Counted from the stretch's first letter, positions 23,098 through 35,494 are shown. The stretch is DNA of 64,000 bases from Acridotheres tristis (GCA_037013685.1 CM072904.1:558001-622000), one strand, 5' to 3'. The notes: generated by a model from the sequence alone, not told the origin. Made by a program: numbers and translations.

Positions 23098-23207
23098 TTG
23101 TTTGTCCACTGCAAGGAGATCCACCACACCTTTAATTTGCTTCTCTGTGTCTTTTAGACCAGAACACGTGGCTGCAAGACTGCTGAGGTCTCCAGACATC
23201 CCATAAC
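23098..23207 (-). CDS. EXD3: EXD3 exon 11 of window (exonuclease motif ExoII)
   Basis: This 110-bp exon completes glycine 422 and encodes residues 423-458. It begins YGMSGDLSSL: with the preceding TKLG this is the ExoII motif, and D428 is the third acidic residue of the active site. It ends VVDLLAVDKQ, like human MDLLLVHRQ. The acceptor is a strong T-rich tract ending CTCCAG, and the donor is CAA|GTAAGG. The exon sits between two Exo motifs and is essential for the nuclease core. Confidence 0.96.
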
Positions 23208-24182
23208 CTGGAGAAAAAAAAAGCCCAAATCACACAGGTAAGAAAACTCAAATCACAGTTAATGCACTGCAGCTTCTTCTAGTTCAGAGTCAAAGTGTTG
23301 ACAAAATATTTATAAGCATTAGTGGGAAGACTGTTTAAAAAGGGGAATAAGACTGGGTCCTGTCTCTTTTGTTCCAAAGAGATGCTCCTGCAGATAAAGA
23401 GAGAAGAGAGGTGGATGAAAAAATGCCGAGTTTAGAATCAACTTACATAAAATCTGGGAAAGGTATTTTTGAATTTGCCCTTGAAATCCAGGTTTAGCAG
23501 CTCCTGATAAAAGCCTCCAAAAACCATGTATGGTAATTCAGAGGTCTCTGGTGTCCAGCACAGCAGCTCTGGCATAGGGACAGCACATCCAGACAGCTAT
23601 GCCCACCAGAATTATCAGAACCACTGAAGATTGGGTGTCAGTTGGGGATTAGTATAGAGCTAGGACAATACCAAGTATGAGAGTGCAAGTTAAACCAAGG
23701 ATCTTGGATCTGACCTGAAATGGGGAGTTATAACGGCATGGAGCTATGTCAGGGCAGGCTCAGGCTGGAGCTCAGGGCAAGGTTCTTCCCCCAGAGGGTG
23801 CTGGGCACTGCCCAGGCTCCCCAGGGAATGGGCACGGCCCCGAGGCTGCCAGAGCTCCAGGAGCGTTTGGACAGCGCTGCCAGGGATGGACAGGCTGGGA
23901 TTGTTGGGGGGCCTGGGCAGGGACAGGGGCTGCCCTGGGTGATCCCTGTGGGTCCCTTCCAGCTCAGGATATTCTGTGGTTCTCTAATTCCGTATTTCTA
24001 TCATTCCCAGTTACACATTCCCTGCTTCCTGGCCTGGCAGTGCCTGAACACTTAGGGCCACAAAAGCTAGCTCTATGGCAAGTGCCTTTAGGGAATGACA
24101 ACATGAAGAGGACCTAAGAATGACAAAGATGACAAAACAGGCTGTGTGAAACCCCAAGGTGGGGAGGAGAGATGGGCGTTAC
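23208..24182. other. EXD3: EXD3 intron between exons 11 and 10
   Basis: A 1.0 kb intron that holds one CR1 fragment at 23.75-24.0 kb and no other recognised feature. Confidence 0.85.
23745..23995 (+). mobile_element. CR1 LINE 3' fragment
   Basis: This is nearly identical to the 3' part of the copy at 17.04-17.27 kb: GAGGGTGCTGGGCACTGCCC, GGGAATGGGCACGGCCCCGA, GAGCGTTTGGACAGCGCTGC and a GTGGGTCCCTTCCAGCTCAG end. The close match points to a recent subfamily. Confidence 0.92.
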
Positions 24183-24396
24183 CTAGTTTAGTGATGGCTG
24201 TGTCTGAATAGAGCATCTGGATGAAATGGGGAAGCTTCTCCTTCTCTCCCTCAGCCTCAGCTTGCTTGAGGAGCTGTGGTAGGTCCAACAGGAACACCTC
24301 ATCCTTCAGTGCAAGTTGCAGGAGGGCGACACGAGGCTTCCCCACCATGCCAAAGGAAGGCTTCCACTCCATGTCCACACCAACGACCTGCCCAGG
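24183..24396 (-). CDS. EXD3: EXD3 exon 10 of window (exonuclease motif ExoI)
   Basis: This 214-bp exon encodes residues 351-421 and the first base of codon 422. It opens with PGQVVGVDMEW: D358 and E360 are the metal-binding ExoI pair of DEDDy 3'-5' exonucleases. The following core contains KPRVALLQLALKDEVFLLDL and ends SDTAITKL, with the glycine split across the junction (G|GT). A second in-frame acceptor lies 18 bp upstream, which would add six residues; alignment of residue spacing with human favours the shorter form used here. The donor is CTAG|GTAACG. Confidence 0.96.
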
Positions 24397-24728
24397 CTGC
24401 AACACAGACACTTTCTGCACCCAGAGCCTCCCTGTGCTTGAGAGGAGCCTGGAGAGTCTGTCCAGAACATGAGCATTTCCTTCTCAGCACCTGCAGCTCT
24501 TTGTGCAAACTGCCACACACACAGAGAACTCTCACAGCACATACATCACCCACGGGGACCTTCCTTGGCACAATTCCTGACGCATTCCCCAAACCAGAGC
24601 AGCCTAAAGCAGCAGGTGTTCTTGGCTTGGGGAGGTGGATGGCAATGGCCACATCCAGCTCTGTGTCTCAGCCTGACATGGAGTTCCAGCTCCCTGACCC
24701 TGCCAGGCCAATCCCAGGTAACACTCAC

Positions 24729-24867
24729 CTGCAGCACCTTCTCCCAGCACTGCAGTGTCTCCTCCCATGTCTGAAGAAAGTGAATATTTTCCCGTGAAAT
24801 AGGAAGCTGGTAATAGTCCTTCTTCTTACTGGCCTCATAATTGTCTGGTTTTGTGACCTCTTCTACC
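24729..24867 (-). CDS. EXD3: EXD3 exon 9 of window (entry to exonuclease domain)
   Basis: This 139-bp exon completes arginine 304 and encodes residues 305-350. It includes KKDYYQLPISRENIHFL, one of the best conserved stretches of the family (human YYQLPIPRENVHLL), and ends QCWEKVLQ. From the HFL motif to the final Q the spacing is 18 residues, the same as in human, which fixes the junction with exon 10. The acceptor is CTGTGCAG and the donor CAG|GTGAGT. The segment leads into the first strand of the DEDDy exonuclease fold. Confidence 0.95.
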
Positions 24868-26301
24868 CTGCACAGAATCAGATGCAACAGTTTGAAGCCA
24901 AGCAAAGCCAGGAGGAAATCCTGGATTGGAGCAAGAGGGGTAAGTTTTACTCCCCTTATTTCACCCTGACCCTCTCTTTCCCCATGACACTCAGCTCTTT
25001 CTCAGAGAAAAGAAACTAATCAAAAAGATCCAGCTCCCTTGGACAGACCACACATTTCTGGAGAGTCACCCATAGAGACTTGAAATGGTTCATTATTTGG
25101 GAAACTATTAGTAACCTTATGTTTGGGAGGCTGTGTGCCCAATTTTGCAGCAGAGCAGCTCTCTCTGCACAAACACTCTTCCTTGTGAGTTTGTGTGCAT
25201 GGGGAAGTCAATATTTGTGTAAAATATTTAATGAAGGTGTGCAGCCTCAGGTCTCCAGGAATATTCTCTCCTGCAAAGCTCAGGAGCCCCGTGTGGTGTG
25301 TCCAGAGACAGATGATGTCATTTATATGCTGGTGCCACCTTGTTGTGTGCAGTGTGAACTCCCTCTGGGAACCTGTGGCTGTGTAACTGAATAGACAGGG
25401 CAGCCAGACTGTTTTATGGGGTTCCATGGCTCTGCTCACTTTATAGCAGCTACCACAGCAGGCATCATGACTGGATGAGTAAACTGCAGTACAAAGGGGT
25501 TTATTCATCCGTCCCAGTTCCTCACGCAGGGCAGACCATACCCCCACCTGCCCTCCCTCCACAGTACAGGATTCCCACAGCACAGAGACGTAGTGATGGG
25601 TTTTATCTCTGGATGCACAGTCTGTGGCTCAGCCACACACCTGTAATCACATCTTTGTGTTTTGTGGGCTTATCCCTCATGGAAAAACCTCCTGGCTCCC
25701 AACTGGTGACTGCTGTAGCTTTAGGAGGAGGAGGACGAGGAGGGCAGCTCCAGCAGTGCTTTGGAGTGAAGCAGGAGCATGCCCAAGACAGACAAGAATT
25801 TCCTGTGCTCCAAAAAAAGCCATGGACCTTCTGGAGAAGTGTTTTGAGGGTGATTACATCTGTGTTGTATTTCCTGAAGTGACACAGTGCTTGAACAAGT
25901 GCAGATCTGTACGAGGAGAAAGAGCAAATCCACAAAACCAGGATCCCTGAACATGAACTGTTCAAGGCCATCTGTGAGATCTTCCCAAAATTATCAGCAT
26001 TAAAGAAATAATAATTAGTAAAACTTTGACAGATCTGCAATCACCTCAGTAAAATAGAGGAATATTTGCACTGTTGATCTGGCAGACGAGGTGTAAGAAC
26101 CCCCAGCAGCATGAAGCCATCTCACAGTTTCTGTCTACTTAGGATGAGTTTAAAATGCCCCTTTCATAGAAATTTCCAGGCTTTTGTACTTTGCAAACTT
26201 CTGTCCCCAAGGGCGCATCATGGCAGAACGATTTTAAGCAAATAGACAGTGTTTGTATGACAAACAATCTGCATGGAAAAGGCACCAAACAGGGGATTTA
26301 C
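24868..26301. other. EXD3: EXD3 intron between exons 9 and 8
   Basis: A 1.4 kb intron. It has a short GGA-rich run near 25,727 and a 187-codon open frame at 25020-25583 on the minus strand that resembles no protein I know. Confidence 0.8.
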
Positions 26302-26468
26302 CTGCCTTGGATATGCAGCTTCTGCAGCTCCTCAGCCACGGCCTGAGGCAGCATCTCGGGGGGCACCCGGCAGTGCAGTGCCCACCGTGCCGCCCCGCGC
26401 GCATCGCAGTGACGGAGCAGCGACTGCACCAGCTGGCCTTGGAGCCAGCGGTTCTCCCCAACTGTGCT
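26302..26468 (-). CDS. EXD3: EXD3 exon 8 of window
   Basis: This 167-bp exon encodes residues 249-303 and two bases of codon 304. It starts STVGENRWLQGQLVQSLL and ends EELQKLHIQG. It aligns with the human segment GLVGQSPWLQEQLSQLL through ELRRLRLQGR. The exon is much richer in CpG than the flanking introns, which is usual for coding sequence in this family. The acceptor is CCCCCCTTGCAG and the donor GCAG|GTAAAT. It precedes the exonuclease domain and has no catalytic residues of its own. Confidence 0.95.
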
Positions 26469-26529
26469 CTGCAAGGGGGGAAGGCAGACTGTCAGTGCAG
26501 CTTCCATTGTGGGGGTTTCTCCCCCTCCC

Positions 26530-26790
26530 AGGAGGCACCCTCGTTGTAAAAACCTTATTCCTCATATCTAGTTGGAATCTCCCCTGCTTTAGTTCAAAAC
26601 TATCAGCTGTTGTTCTGTTGCAACAGGTCCTGCTAAAAACTCTGCCCTCATCTTTTTTATTGGCCCTCTTTATGTACGGAAAGGTTCCTTGGAGTCTTCT
26701 CCATGCTGAGAACCCCCAGTTCTCCCAGTCTGTCTCCAGAGCAGAGGGACTCCAGACCCTGGATCATCTTGGGATGGCTCAGGATAGACA
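26530..26790 (-). mobile_element. CR1 LINE internal fragment
   Basis: A degraded inverted copy with AACCCCCAGTTCTCCCAGTC, CAGAGCAGAGGGACTCCAGA and CTGGATCATCTTGGGATGGC, which is the reversed text of the CR1 region ahead of the 3' end. Confidence 0.78.
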
Positions 26791-29700
26791 TTCCCTGTCT
26801 CTCTAGGGCAGATGGTGGTGTGGGGTCTCCTCCATCTTTGGAAGTATTTGGCCGGATTGTCGGGATTGCCATAGGAGGCAGGGAGGGCACATCAGCAAAG
26901 CTTTCCTGAGTGGTGTTCAGAGCCAGGAAGAGGCTGACACCAGCCTCCAGCCCCCTGCCCCCAGTGCTCTGGGACCCCCCCAGCGCCATGCACAGCTGTG
27001 GGTGGAGCCCAGGCTGGCAGTGGTGTCACCCTGCACTGGAATTCAGCTGGATGAAATGTGCTGTGTAAGTCCCACATCCAGCTGGGGTGAACAACGACTG
27101 CATAAAGGAGTCCTTCCCTCTGTGTCTGTTCAAAGCCCCTGTGAAGGTGAGAACTGGATGTTTGCTCTGGGACAAAAGCACTCTCAGGTGTCACTGTGTC
27201 ACTCCCTGCGTTCACCATGCAAACAGGGAGGGCACTCGAGGACATCCCCCACTCTCAGCTGCTCCCTGGAGGAAGGAAATGCCTTGGCCCACTGCAGAGC
27301 CTGGGGCCACCAGCACAAACTCCCCCTGCCTGTGGTTTAAACCCAAACACCAGCTCTGGCCAGAGCACGACACAGTGCCCACCCTGGCAGGGGTGAGCAG
27401 CCACTTGAAAGGGGCAGTGACAGTCCCCAGGGTGACAGCTGGATGCACCAGAGCTCTTCTGCCTTGTCCACATCTGAGAGGTGCAGGTGTAAGAGAAAAT
27501 ACAAACACGGTAACACAGAGGGTCACACCAGTTCCATGGGGTAGGAGTTCCTCCCTTTTTCCCCAGCCAGCCCAAATGTGCTGCAAACACCCCGGAGCTC
27601 CCACAGCCATGCAGCAATTTCTCCTCTCCGACTTACTCATGGATCTGCCCTTGAAGTAAATATTGTCAAGAAAGCCGCTAAAACAAGCTGAAACCCTACA
27701 TGGTGGCCCAGGACCTGCAGCTCTAGGACTGGCACTACAAACGAGAATTTCAGAGGAGTGAAGTGCAAGATTTGCCCTGGAAGTCCATCCCCACCCTGCC
27801 CATGCTGCTGCCATCTGCCCTGTGCTGCCCATCCACCCTGCTCACGGGCCCGAGCCTATTCCCAGGGAGGGCAGCACCTTGCTCCCTCTGCCCAGCGTGT
27901 AGGAACAGCTCCCAGCTGGGTGGGAGGCTGCGGCCATGGGGCCTCATTCCTCACATTCCTTCGGTAACTAAAAGGTGAGAATTTGTCTTCAAAGCAGGCG
28001 CAGAGATCAAGAAACAAATCTATTGATAGCCCCAAGGTAAAAAGTAATGGAAACAGAAAGCCAAGGAGAAAAGAATGACCCCGCCCAGAGGTGCAGGAGG
28101 GGGCAGAGGCGCAGAACAGCTCGGAGGGATCTGGCACCCCAGGTGGCAACAGCCTGCTCACAAAAACTGCTGCCTAGCACTCTGCACCCCGGAGACTCTG
28201 CCAAATGCCAAACCACAGCACTTCTCATGGATGTGTGGAGGAACAGTTTTACTGCTGTTCCCAAGGCGCTGGGGGCACAGCAGAAGCTGGGGGGAGCAGG
28301 ACAGGGGTCCAGCAGCTCCCCAGGGGCTCAGGTACACGAGCGAAGGGGCAGGGCAGGAAAAGGACAGGACACGTTCTCCTGCTCATGCTTCTTGCCCTCT
28401 ACATTTCCCCCGGCCATGCTAGTCCTGACTTTTGTGCCTCTCTCCCCTCTCTACCTTCTGTGACTGAGCTCACTGAGCCAAGCTCTGAACACGTGAAGAG
28501 GGGCTGAGTTAAACCCTCCTGCGCATCTGCCAAGCCACTTCTCAGAGTCCTTCCCAGAAAGAACACACTTTCTTACTAACATTACAGAGCAATTCCTTTT
28601 TCTTGCTCCCCCTGTGTCCATCCTATTGTCTCCCTGCCTTTTTTCTAAAACACAAACTCTTTGGTCATGGAGCTCTCTTCAGTTCACCTCGAGTCAATTC
28701 TTAATAAATCTCATTGTGGCAGCTTTATTTCTGGAAATAATGAGGTGCAGATTTTTTTAATATTATTTTAGTGATAACAGATTTCTTCTTTCAACCACAA
28801 AAAACAAGTCTGTATAGAAGGTTAATCTCTCCAGAGATATCCCATCTTGCATTCTGAAACAGAAAATAGCTTTGTTTGTCTTTTTATTGAAAAAAAGAAA
28901 AAAACCCCAATGTTGCTCTAAAAGGGGAAAGGCTTCCACCGCAACAGCTCTGCAAGAGGCAAGAATGTGGAAACTTTGGCCCCAGAAGATGTGGGCACAG
29001 ATGCAGAGAGCAGTGTTTCACCAGGCAAAATTCACCAGCACATTTCATGTGCTTTGCTGTCAGTAAATGAACACTTCTCAAGAGGAAACTGGCACGGGTG
29101 CTCTGATCAACATCAGTGACATCTCCAAGCAGGAGAAGATTCTAGAGGGCATGAGGCTTGTTTACATCCCTCTTGGAATTCTAGACATATCACACATTCT
29201 TTAATTCATATGAGCACACAGAAACCCCTGACACCAACAATAACCCGTGATTAAAGCTTTCCACAGTGACGGCTGCAGATTTCCTACCCGTAAATCCTGT
29301 TCTCACTGCCAAGGCTTCACAAAGCTCACACCAACCACACAGGGCAAGCTCAGCAATGTCCTGACCTTAATTCATCAACCATTTCTCCGTTGGTACCAAT
29401 AACTTTGAAACCAAATATCCAACACCTCCCTTGGAAATCACCCTATCAAACCCTAGATCAATTTTATCTGTATGTGTTAAGCTACATTTCAGCCCCAGCC
29501 AATTCTGCCCTTTGCTTCAGCATCTTTTCCCAAAGAGGGGCGTTATTCACACCACTGACACTGGCTATTTGCAGAGTCAGATTTTAATTTAACTTTCGAA
29601 TGTCTTGGCCAATTTCCCCTGTTTTCAAGTGCTTCCAGAATCAACAAAACCCCCTCCTGCTAGTGTAGAGAAAATGTCAAGGAGAATATTTTAGAGTCAG

Positions 29701-30064
29701 CAATTTTAAAAGGGGGAAAAGAAACCCAAACTTGAAAAAGACAAACCCCTGTCAGCAGTGGAGGGCACTGGCAGCACTGATGAATTCCTTGTGGTGTGGC
29801 AGGTACAGACACCTGTGCTTTAACATTCCCTGACTGTGATAGTGTCACTGCAACTTTATTGTATTTGCGCTCGAGGTTTTTTGTGTTACAAAGTTTCCAT
29901 CATTTGTGCTGCATGGGGAGATGCTGCAGTGTCACCATCAGATGTCACTGAAAGGAACTCCTTGAAGGGTGGAGCTGGGACCCTCAGAGCCAGTTTAGAC
30001 CAGGGCCACAGCCTGCTCCCTAAGGGGAGGGAGATCTTGCCTTCTGGAGAGCCTTACAGAGATC

Positions 30065-30495
30065 CAACAATCCCAGACTGGTTTGGGTTGGAAGGGACAT
30101 TAAAGCCCATCCAGGGCCACCCTTGCCATGGCAGGGATATCTCCCACTGTCCCAGGCTGCTCCCAGCCCCAATGTCCAACCTGGCCTTGGGCACTGCCAG
30201 GGATCGAGGGGCAGCCACAGCTGCTCTGGGCACCCTGTGCCAGGGCCTGCCCACCCTCCCAGGGAAGGATTTCTCCCTAATGCCTAATCTAACCCTGCCC
30301 TCCTTCAGCTTAAGGCCATTTCCCCTTGTCCTGTCACTATCTGCCCATGTAAAGTCCCACTCCCTCTTTCCAATAAAAACCCTTCAAGTCTCAACAGCTC
30401 ACAGTAAGGTCTCCCTGGAGCTTCTCTTCTTTGGGCTTGACAACCCCAACTCTACCAGCCTGGCTCCAGACCATCTCTACAGCCTCCTCAAAACA
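30065..30495 (-). mobile_element. CR1 LINE 3' fragment
   Basis: An inverted copy starting AATCCCAGACTGGTTTGGGT, then GGAAGGGACATTAAAGCCCA, CCTTGTCCTGTCACTATCTG and GACAACCCCAACTCTACCAG. It runs into the CpG-richer patch at 30.56 kb. Confidence 0.92.
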
Positions 30496-31117
30496 GCCTG
30501 AGAACAGCCAGAGAACACCCGGAGAACACGCTGCTTTCTCATCACCTGAGATGCTCTCTCGCTCACAGGCGCTGGGCACTCAGCTGCACTCATTTATGAA
30601 CCGGAGAAGAACAAAATGGGCTCCATTGAGAGCCCAGCGGCCCGGCTCCCGGGATCAGTGTGTCACTGCCAGAGCCACACTCCGAGCTCGGGAGCCCATT
30701 ACCACATCAATGCCGGGGAAGTGGGCTTGATCCTCCTTCACAAAGCTTCGGCACCTCGGCTCCCTGGGGCACGTTCACACTACCTCGCTCCTGCTTTGCG
30801 AATCAGGACGCTCAGCTTCCCGGCCCCCCAGTGCCTCTTCCAAAAGGCAATTCAGAGGAGTCTAACTTAGGATATCACTGGCAGGGATCAAGGCAAAGGC
30901 AACTCTTAAAGTCAACTTGCTTCTGTACTGGGGCTCCTCACAGGGATTGTTCTGGGAAACCTGGAGGAAGCTCCTGGTTTGTGGTGAGCAGCTGAGCAAT
31001 ATTGTGTGACAGGATGCATGTGCTCCGTGTTCCCGTGTGCCTCACACAACCACGGCCAAGTGGCAGCCAGAAGAGTCACACCACACAGCTTCTCTGGTAA
31101 ATCTCACTCCCACAGGG

Positions 31118-31420
31118 GCTTTAAAGGTCCCTTCCAACCCAAACCATGCTGGGATTCCAGGAGATGGTCACTGGGTTGGTGCACATAGAGAGGCTGAGGG
31201 AGCAGGGCTTGTTCAACATAGGGAAGGCCTGGCTGGATAGAGGGGAATAGAATCCCCTCTTCAGTTTTATCAAGGGGGACCACAGAGAAGATAGAGTCAG
31301 ATCCTCCCAGATATTCCAGCCAGCCAAAAAGTAAAAAAAAAGAGACAGTGAGAGTGGCTCAGTACTGCAACAGGCCCAGAGGGGCAGTGGAACCAGGCAG
31401 GGCATGGCAACACCTTGTCC
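31118..31420 (+). mobile_element. Degraded CR1 LINE fragments
   Basis: A 3' tail, GGGCTTTAAAGGTCCCTTCC and AACCCAAACCATGCTGGGAT, is followed directly by a second degraded CR1 body (AGAGGCTGAGGGAGCAGGGC, TTTTATCAAGGGGGACCACA). Two insertions or an internal rearrangement would both explain it. Confidence 0.68.
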
Positions 31421-32149
31421 CACAAAGCTGGCCCTGCTCTGAGCAGGAGGGCAGAGATGAGCTCTCAGAGAGGAGCTAATTTCAAACTGAAATGAGGCTC
31501 TGATTGTGTGATTAGCAGTGCCCTGCATTCCCCAGGCTCCTCTCCACACAGACTTCTTGCAGCAACTGCTGCTTTCAAGTCCCAAACACCTCCCGGGTGA
31601 AGAACACCCAAGATCTCATTTACCCAGAATACACGATGGTCCTGATCATGCTCAACAATACTACACAGAGATCCAACTACATTTCCTGCACTGGGATTCC
31701 TTCCAAATTTTTGTCAGGCAGCCCCTGAGGGAAGTAATTAATTTTCAACAGATGAAGTCATCGTGTCTCCAAGATCAGCTCTGGCCGATATGAGCAGGTA
31801 CAGAGCAAAGGGAAAGAACCAACGCAGCTTTCAGAGGCAGATCTGGAGATACAGTACTTTCAAAAAACACTGAGCAAGAGGTTGAGACATTTCCTTCAGC
31901 ACATTGTTGGACATTGTCCATGGGCCTTCACGTGCCTCACAGAGCCATGGAACACATGAACCTGCTGTGGGCAGCAGCTCCACACACAGGGCACGGACAC
32001 TTCCCTCCACAGAGATGAAAGGCTCCAAACAGGATGTTTCACTGAAGTGAATCTGGCATGATCATTCCCAGATTTCACTTCAGTAGCTTCAGTAGTGGAT
32101 GGCAACGTTTCTTGGCTGGACAAAGCACAAACCCAAGCAGAAATGGAGA

Positions 32150-32385
32150 ACCATCGAACGTCCTGAGCTGGGGGGGACCCACAAGGACCAGAGAGTCCAA
32201 GTCCTGTCCCTGCCCAGACCCCCCAACAATCCCAGCCTGTCCATCCCTGGCAGCGCTGTCCAAACGCTCCTGGAGCTCTGGCAGCCTCGGGGCCGTGCCC
32301 ATTCCCTGGGGAGCCTGGGCAGTGCCCAGCACCCTCTGGGGGAAGAATCTTTTCCTGATATCCAACCAGAAACTCCCCAATAGAT
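32150..32385 (-). mobile_element. CR1 LINE 3' fragment
   Basis: An inverted copy of the same young subfamily as at 17.1 and 23.8 kb: CCAACAATCCCAGCCTGTCC, GCAGCGCTGTCCAAACGCTC, CAGCCTCGGGGCCGTGCCCA and GCACCCTCTGGGGGAAGAAT. Confidence 0.92.
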
Positions 32386-35300
32386 ATTTAAGACATTTAA
32401 GAGGGAAGGTCCAGTACTTAACAGTGACATTGCTCCCATGTGCCCAAGGAACCATCCAGCACAGAATCCCCCAGACACTTCAGGACAGGCTTCTTGATAA
32501 AGAGGGCACCATGGTACATCTGTTAGATAGCAAAGCTCATCCTGACGCTGGATCCCACTCCCCACTGACTGAAAATGCTGTCTTAGAAAATCAGCTCTTA
32601 CTGCCCAATTGGCCACTGCTGCTGCACAGAAGGTTTCAGTGAAGGGATCTTGTCCCACTGCTCCTGTCACTGCAGACTTCAGACAGATCCCCAGAAGAAG
32701 GCAGCCTGGGGCTGTGCTAGGACCAGTCAGCAGTGCCACTTGTCTTTGGGGCCACTGATCAATTCCTGGTCTTGTTCAGCAGTGTCAGCATAGCCTGACA
32801 CTTTGGGGACTTGCCCAGATCATAACCTCTTATTTTAATCCACAATGAATTAATTTTCCTCAATTACATCTCACAACTCCAGGTATGCTGATACACAGAA
32901 TCACAACCCACTTGCAATACTTGTTCTGCCCTCCACTTAGCTGGTCAGGGAATGGAACGGGTGTAGCTCTGCAATGAGCTGTAGTGTCTGACTAATCCCA
33001 TTAAAACAACTTTTGCTTGAAGAGAAAAATAACTGTATGACATCCATAAACCCCCCAAAATACAATTACATAGCAAATAGACTAAGGTAACTTTACCCTA
33101 CCTGCTTTTTCAGATATAATTTCTTTTTCCTTCTCTTCTGTGTGAAGTCTATCCTGAGGGTCTGTGCTTCCTCCCAAAATCCCTTTCTCACAACCATTGC
33201 AGAGGCACTTTTTGAATTCCAGCCTAACCCTGGCCACAGAGCTGTTGAATATTATTCATCCTAGGGATCAGCAAAGGACCAAGGACTTGGTCTGAATACA
33301 TAAGCCACAGATTTTTGATATGCTTCCAGATTTCTCACACCTCAGTCTCACAATGGCAGGCTGGAGATATTTTCTGGGAGCACTCCAGCACTTGGCAAGA
33401 CTGAAGATGAATGAGGATGGGGAAATGGGCCAAACTCTTTCAGAGAAGAGTAGTGTGTTACTTATCACAGTAGATGCTTTGTCTAAGCCCAATGACACAG
33501 TATATTGAAGACAAACTGGCAACCCTTATCTTCCCAGTGTATTCTGAAGTAGCATTTATCTCCCTGCCTTTTGTCATCATGTCACACACACACGAACGAA
33601 GTGTCACAGGGGCCAATGGCAAATCCTGCTCTCCAGTTTAAGGAAGTGGAGGCTCCCATCGTGTACTGGGTTACCTGCACTGCTGCTGAGCCTCACTGAG
33701 CCTGGGCTTTCTGTGACCAAACATCGTTTCTCTGGGTTTTCCAGCCTCAGAAGGTTTTTACAATCCAGGCACTTCCATAAATGTTCTACAGAAGTCACGG
33801 TCCCAGAACTCTGCTCTGGTTTGTATCCTGGAGTACAGAAGCTTGCATAAGGAAAATACAGCTCTCTGCTAAGCTCTAGGGCTGCCTGAAGGGTGCCTAT
33901 CCAATCTGAGCATTCCAAATTCCAGCTTAGCAGCAGCGTGTAACATTGACTTGTGCTATGGGATCTGTCTGCAGGAATTCCACAGAGTGAGGAATTCCAT
34001 GTGCTGCCAGAGCCAGGCCCACTGTGGGGACAGGAACAGGGCCCTGCAGCTCCATGCTACCACAGGGCTGCCAGAGCTGCAGGTGTGTGAAGGAGTGAAA
34101 CCACTGCCTCTGTGCTTCTGCTGGGACCTGAACTCACAGGGTGACACCTCATCCACTTGTTGGGATGTGCATGAGCCAAGGTCACTCCAACGCCTTCCTG
34201 GTTGGTTTGAAGCCCTGGCACTAGCCTAATGAGCTAAACCAGTGTGCAATTAACCCACTAATAACTCCAGTCAGTGTTCCCATACCCAGTCACATACATC
34301 ACGAAAATCCATAGACTCCGTTTAGGAAAAAAAGTCTCCTCTTTTCTATTTAGGAAAGCCTTCAATGTAAATAAGCAAAATCCTGACAATGGAAATACTT
34401 GCTCAGGAGCACAAACTCTTCCCATCATTAGTGTATGAAAAAGAGATGCCCACAGGACAAACATGGGTTACCACTGATTTCTGTTTTGCCATGCCCAAAC
34501 CTCCCTGGCTCAGAGCCAAAGCAATAATCAGTATCTGTGCAAGATCTTTCCCAAAAGCAAAGCTTGGCGGTCGATTTTTCTCTCCTTTAATCTCTTTTGG
34601 TACACTTCAGCTCCTGGTGGTTTTTATTCTGAAGGAGAAATGCTTGAGAGGGTTGACTGAATGAACTCTGAAATTCACACCCTGGCAAATTGGACTGATT
34701 TCCTAAATCCATAATTACAACATTCCTCAGAGATATGCATTCTTTCAGAGCGAACAAGGGAAGATTAGTTTCCTGTTTCTCCCATTTACATGACTTCTCC
34801 GTCAAGAGGAACTTTTTTTGTTTCTAAACAATCCTCTGTTTATGTGGTTCTCTTCTTGGCAGGGAACTGGGGAACTAATCTTGCCTAAAAGTATAATACA
34901 GCCAAACTATCAATTGCCAGCAGCCTGATTCTCTGTGTGCAAGGCAGCTGATTTTTACAGGATTTAGAAGCCAATATCTATCAGTGAGCACTCAGACAGA
35001 GGCTGATCGATTACAGAGGATTTAAATAATCTGGGATGATTATTGAATGGCTGGATCATTTTACTGCTGGCTGGGTAAGAAGGGCAGAGTGTGTCTGTGT
35101 GTGAGAGAAGGCTGAAAACGTAGTGACACTGGGCAAACGGAGCCCCCACACCTGCACAGCCCCAGCTCACAGCAGCTCCCACGGGTCAAGGGCATCGTGG
35201 GGCTCCTGCCACGGAGCTCTAGGTAAGAACTGGCTCCCACCTGCAAACAGAGTACATGCAGAGCCCTGTTGTTTGCTTTGGTTTTTATCACTGAATCCGT

Positions 35301-35494
35301 CCTCTCCTTCTGTGCTACTCTGGGAAGGAGGCAAGCTCCATGTCCCATCTTCCTTCCTTTCCCTATCTGGCTGCACAGGTCAGTGTCAGGGCTCTTGACC
35401 AGGGTTCCCTTGGTCCTGGAGCAAAAGGAACAGGAGGATTCGCCTGTTTGAAAGCGAGCCTGTCCTCATTTTTACTCAGTGGGATACAAACAGG

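Noticed and set aside
25020..25583. 187-codon minus-strand frame in the intron between exons 9 and 8
   Set aside because: No recognisable domain and no splice borders; cysteine- and histidine-rich content has no regular spacing. Treated as chance.
27087..27832. Overlapping 190-codon plus and 206-codon minus frames
   Set aside because: The two frames lie opposite each other in GC-rich intron, with no family resemblance or splice signals.
29836..30501. 221-codon plus-strand frame
   Set aside because: Its second half is an inverted CR1 copy and the first half has no recognisable protein.
32089..32739. 216-codon minus-strand frame and 194-codon plus-strand frame
   Set aside because: Both cross an inverted CR1 copy; the overlapping open frames come from its GC-rich text.
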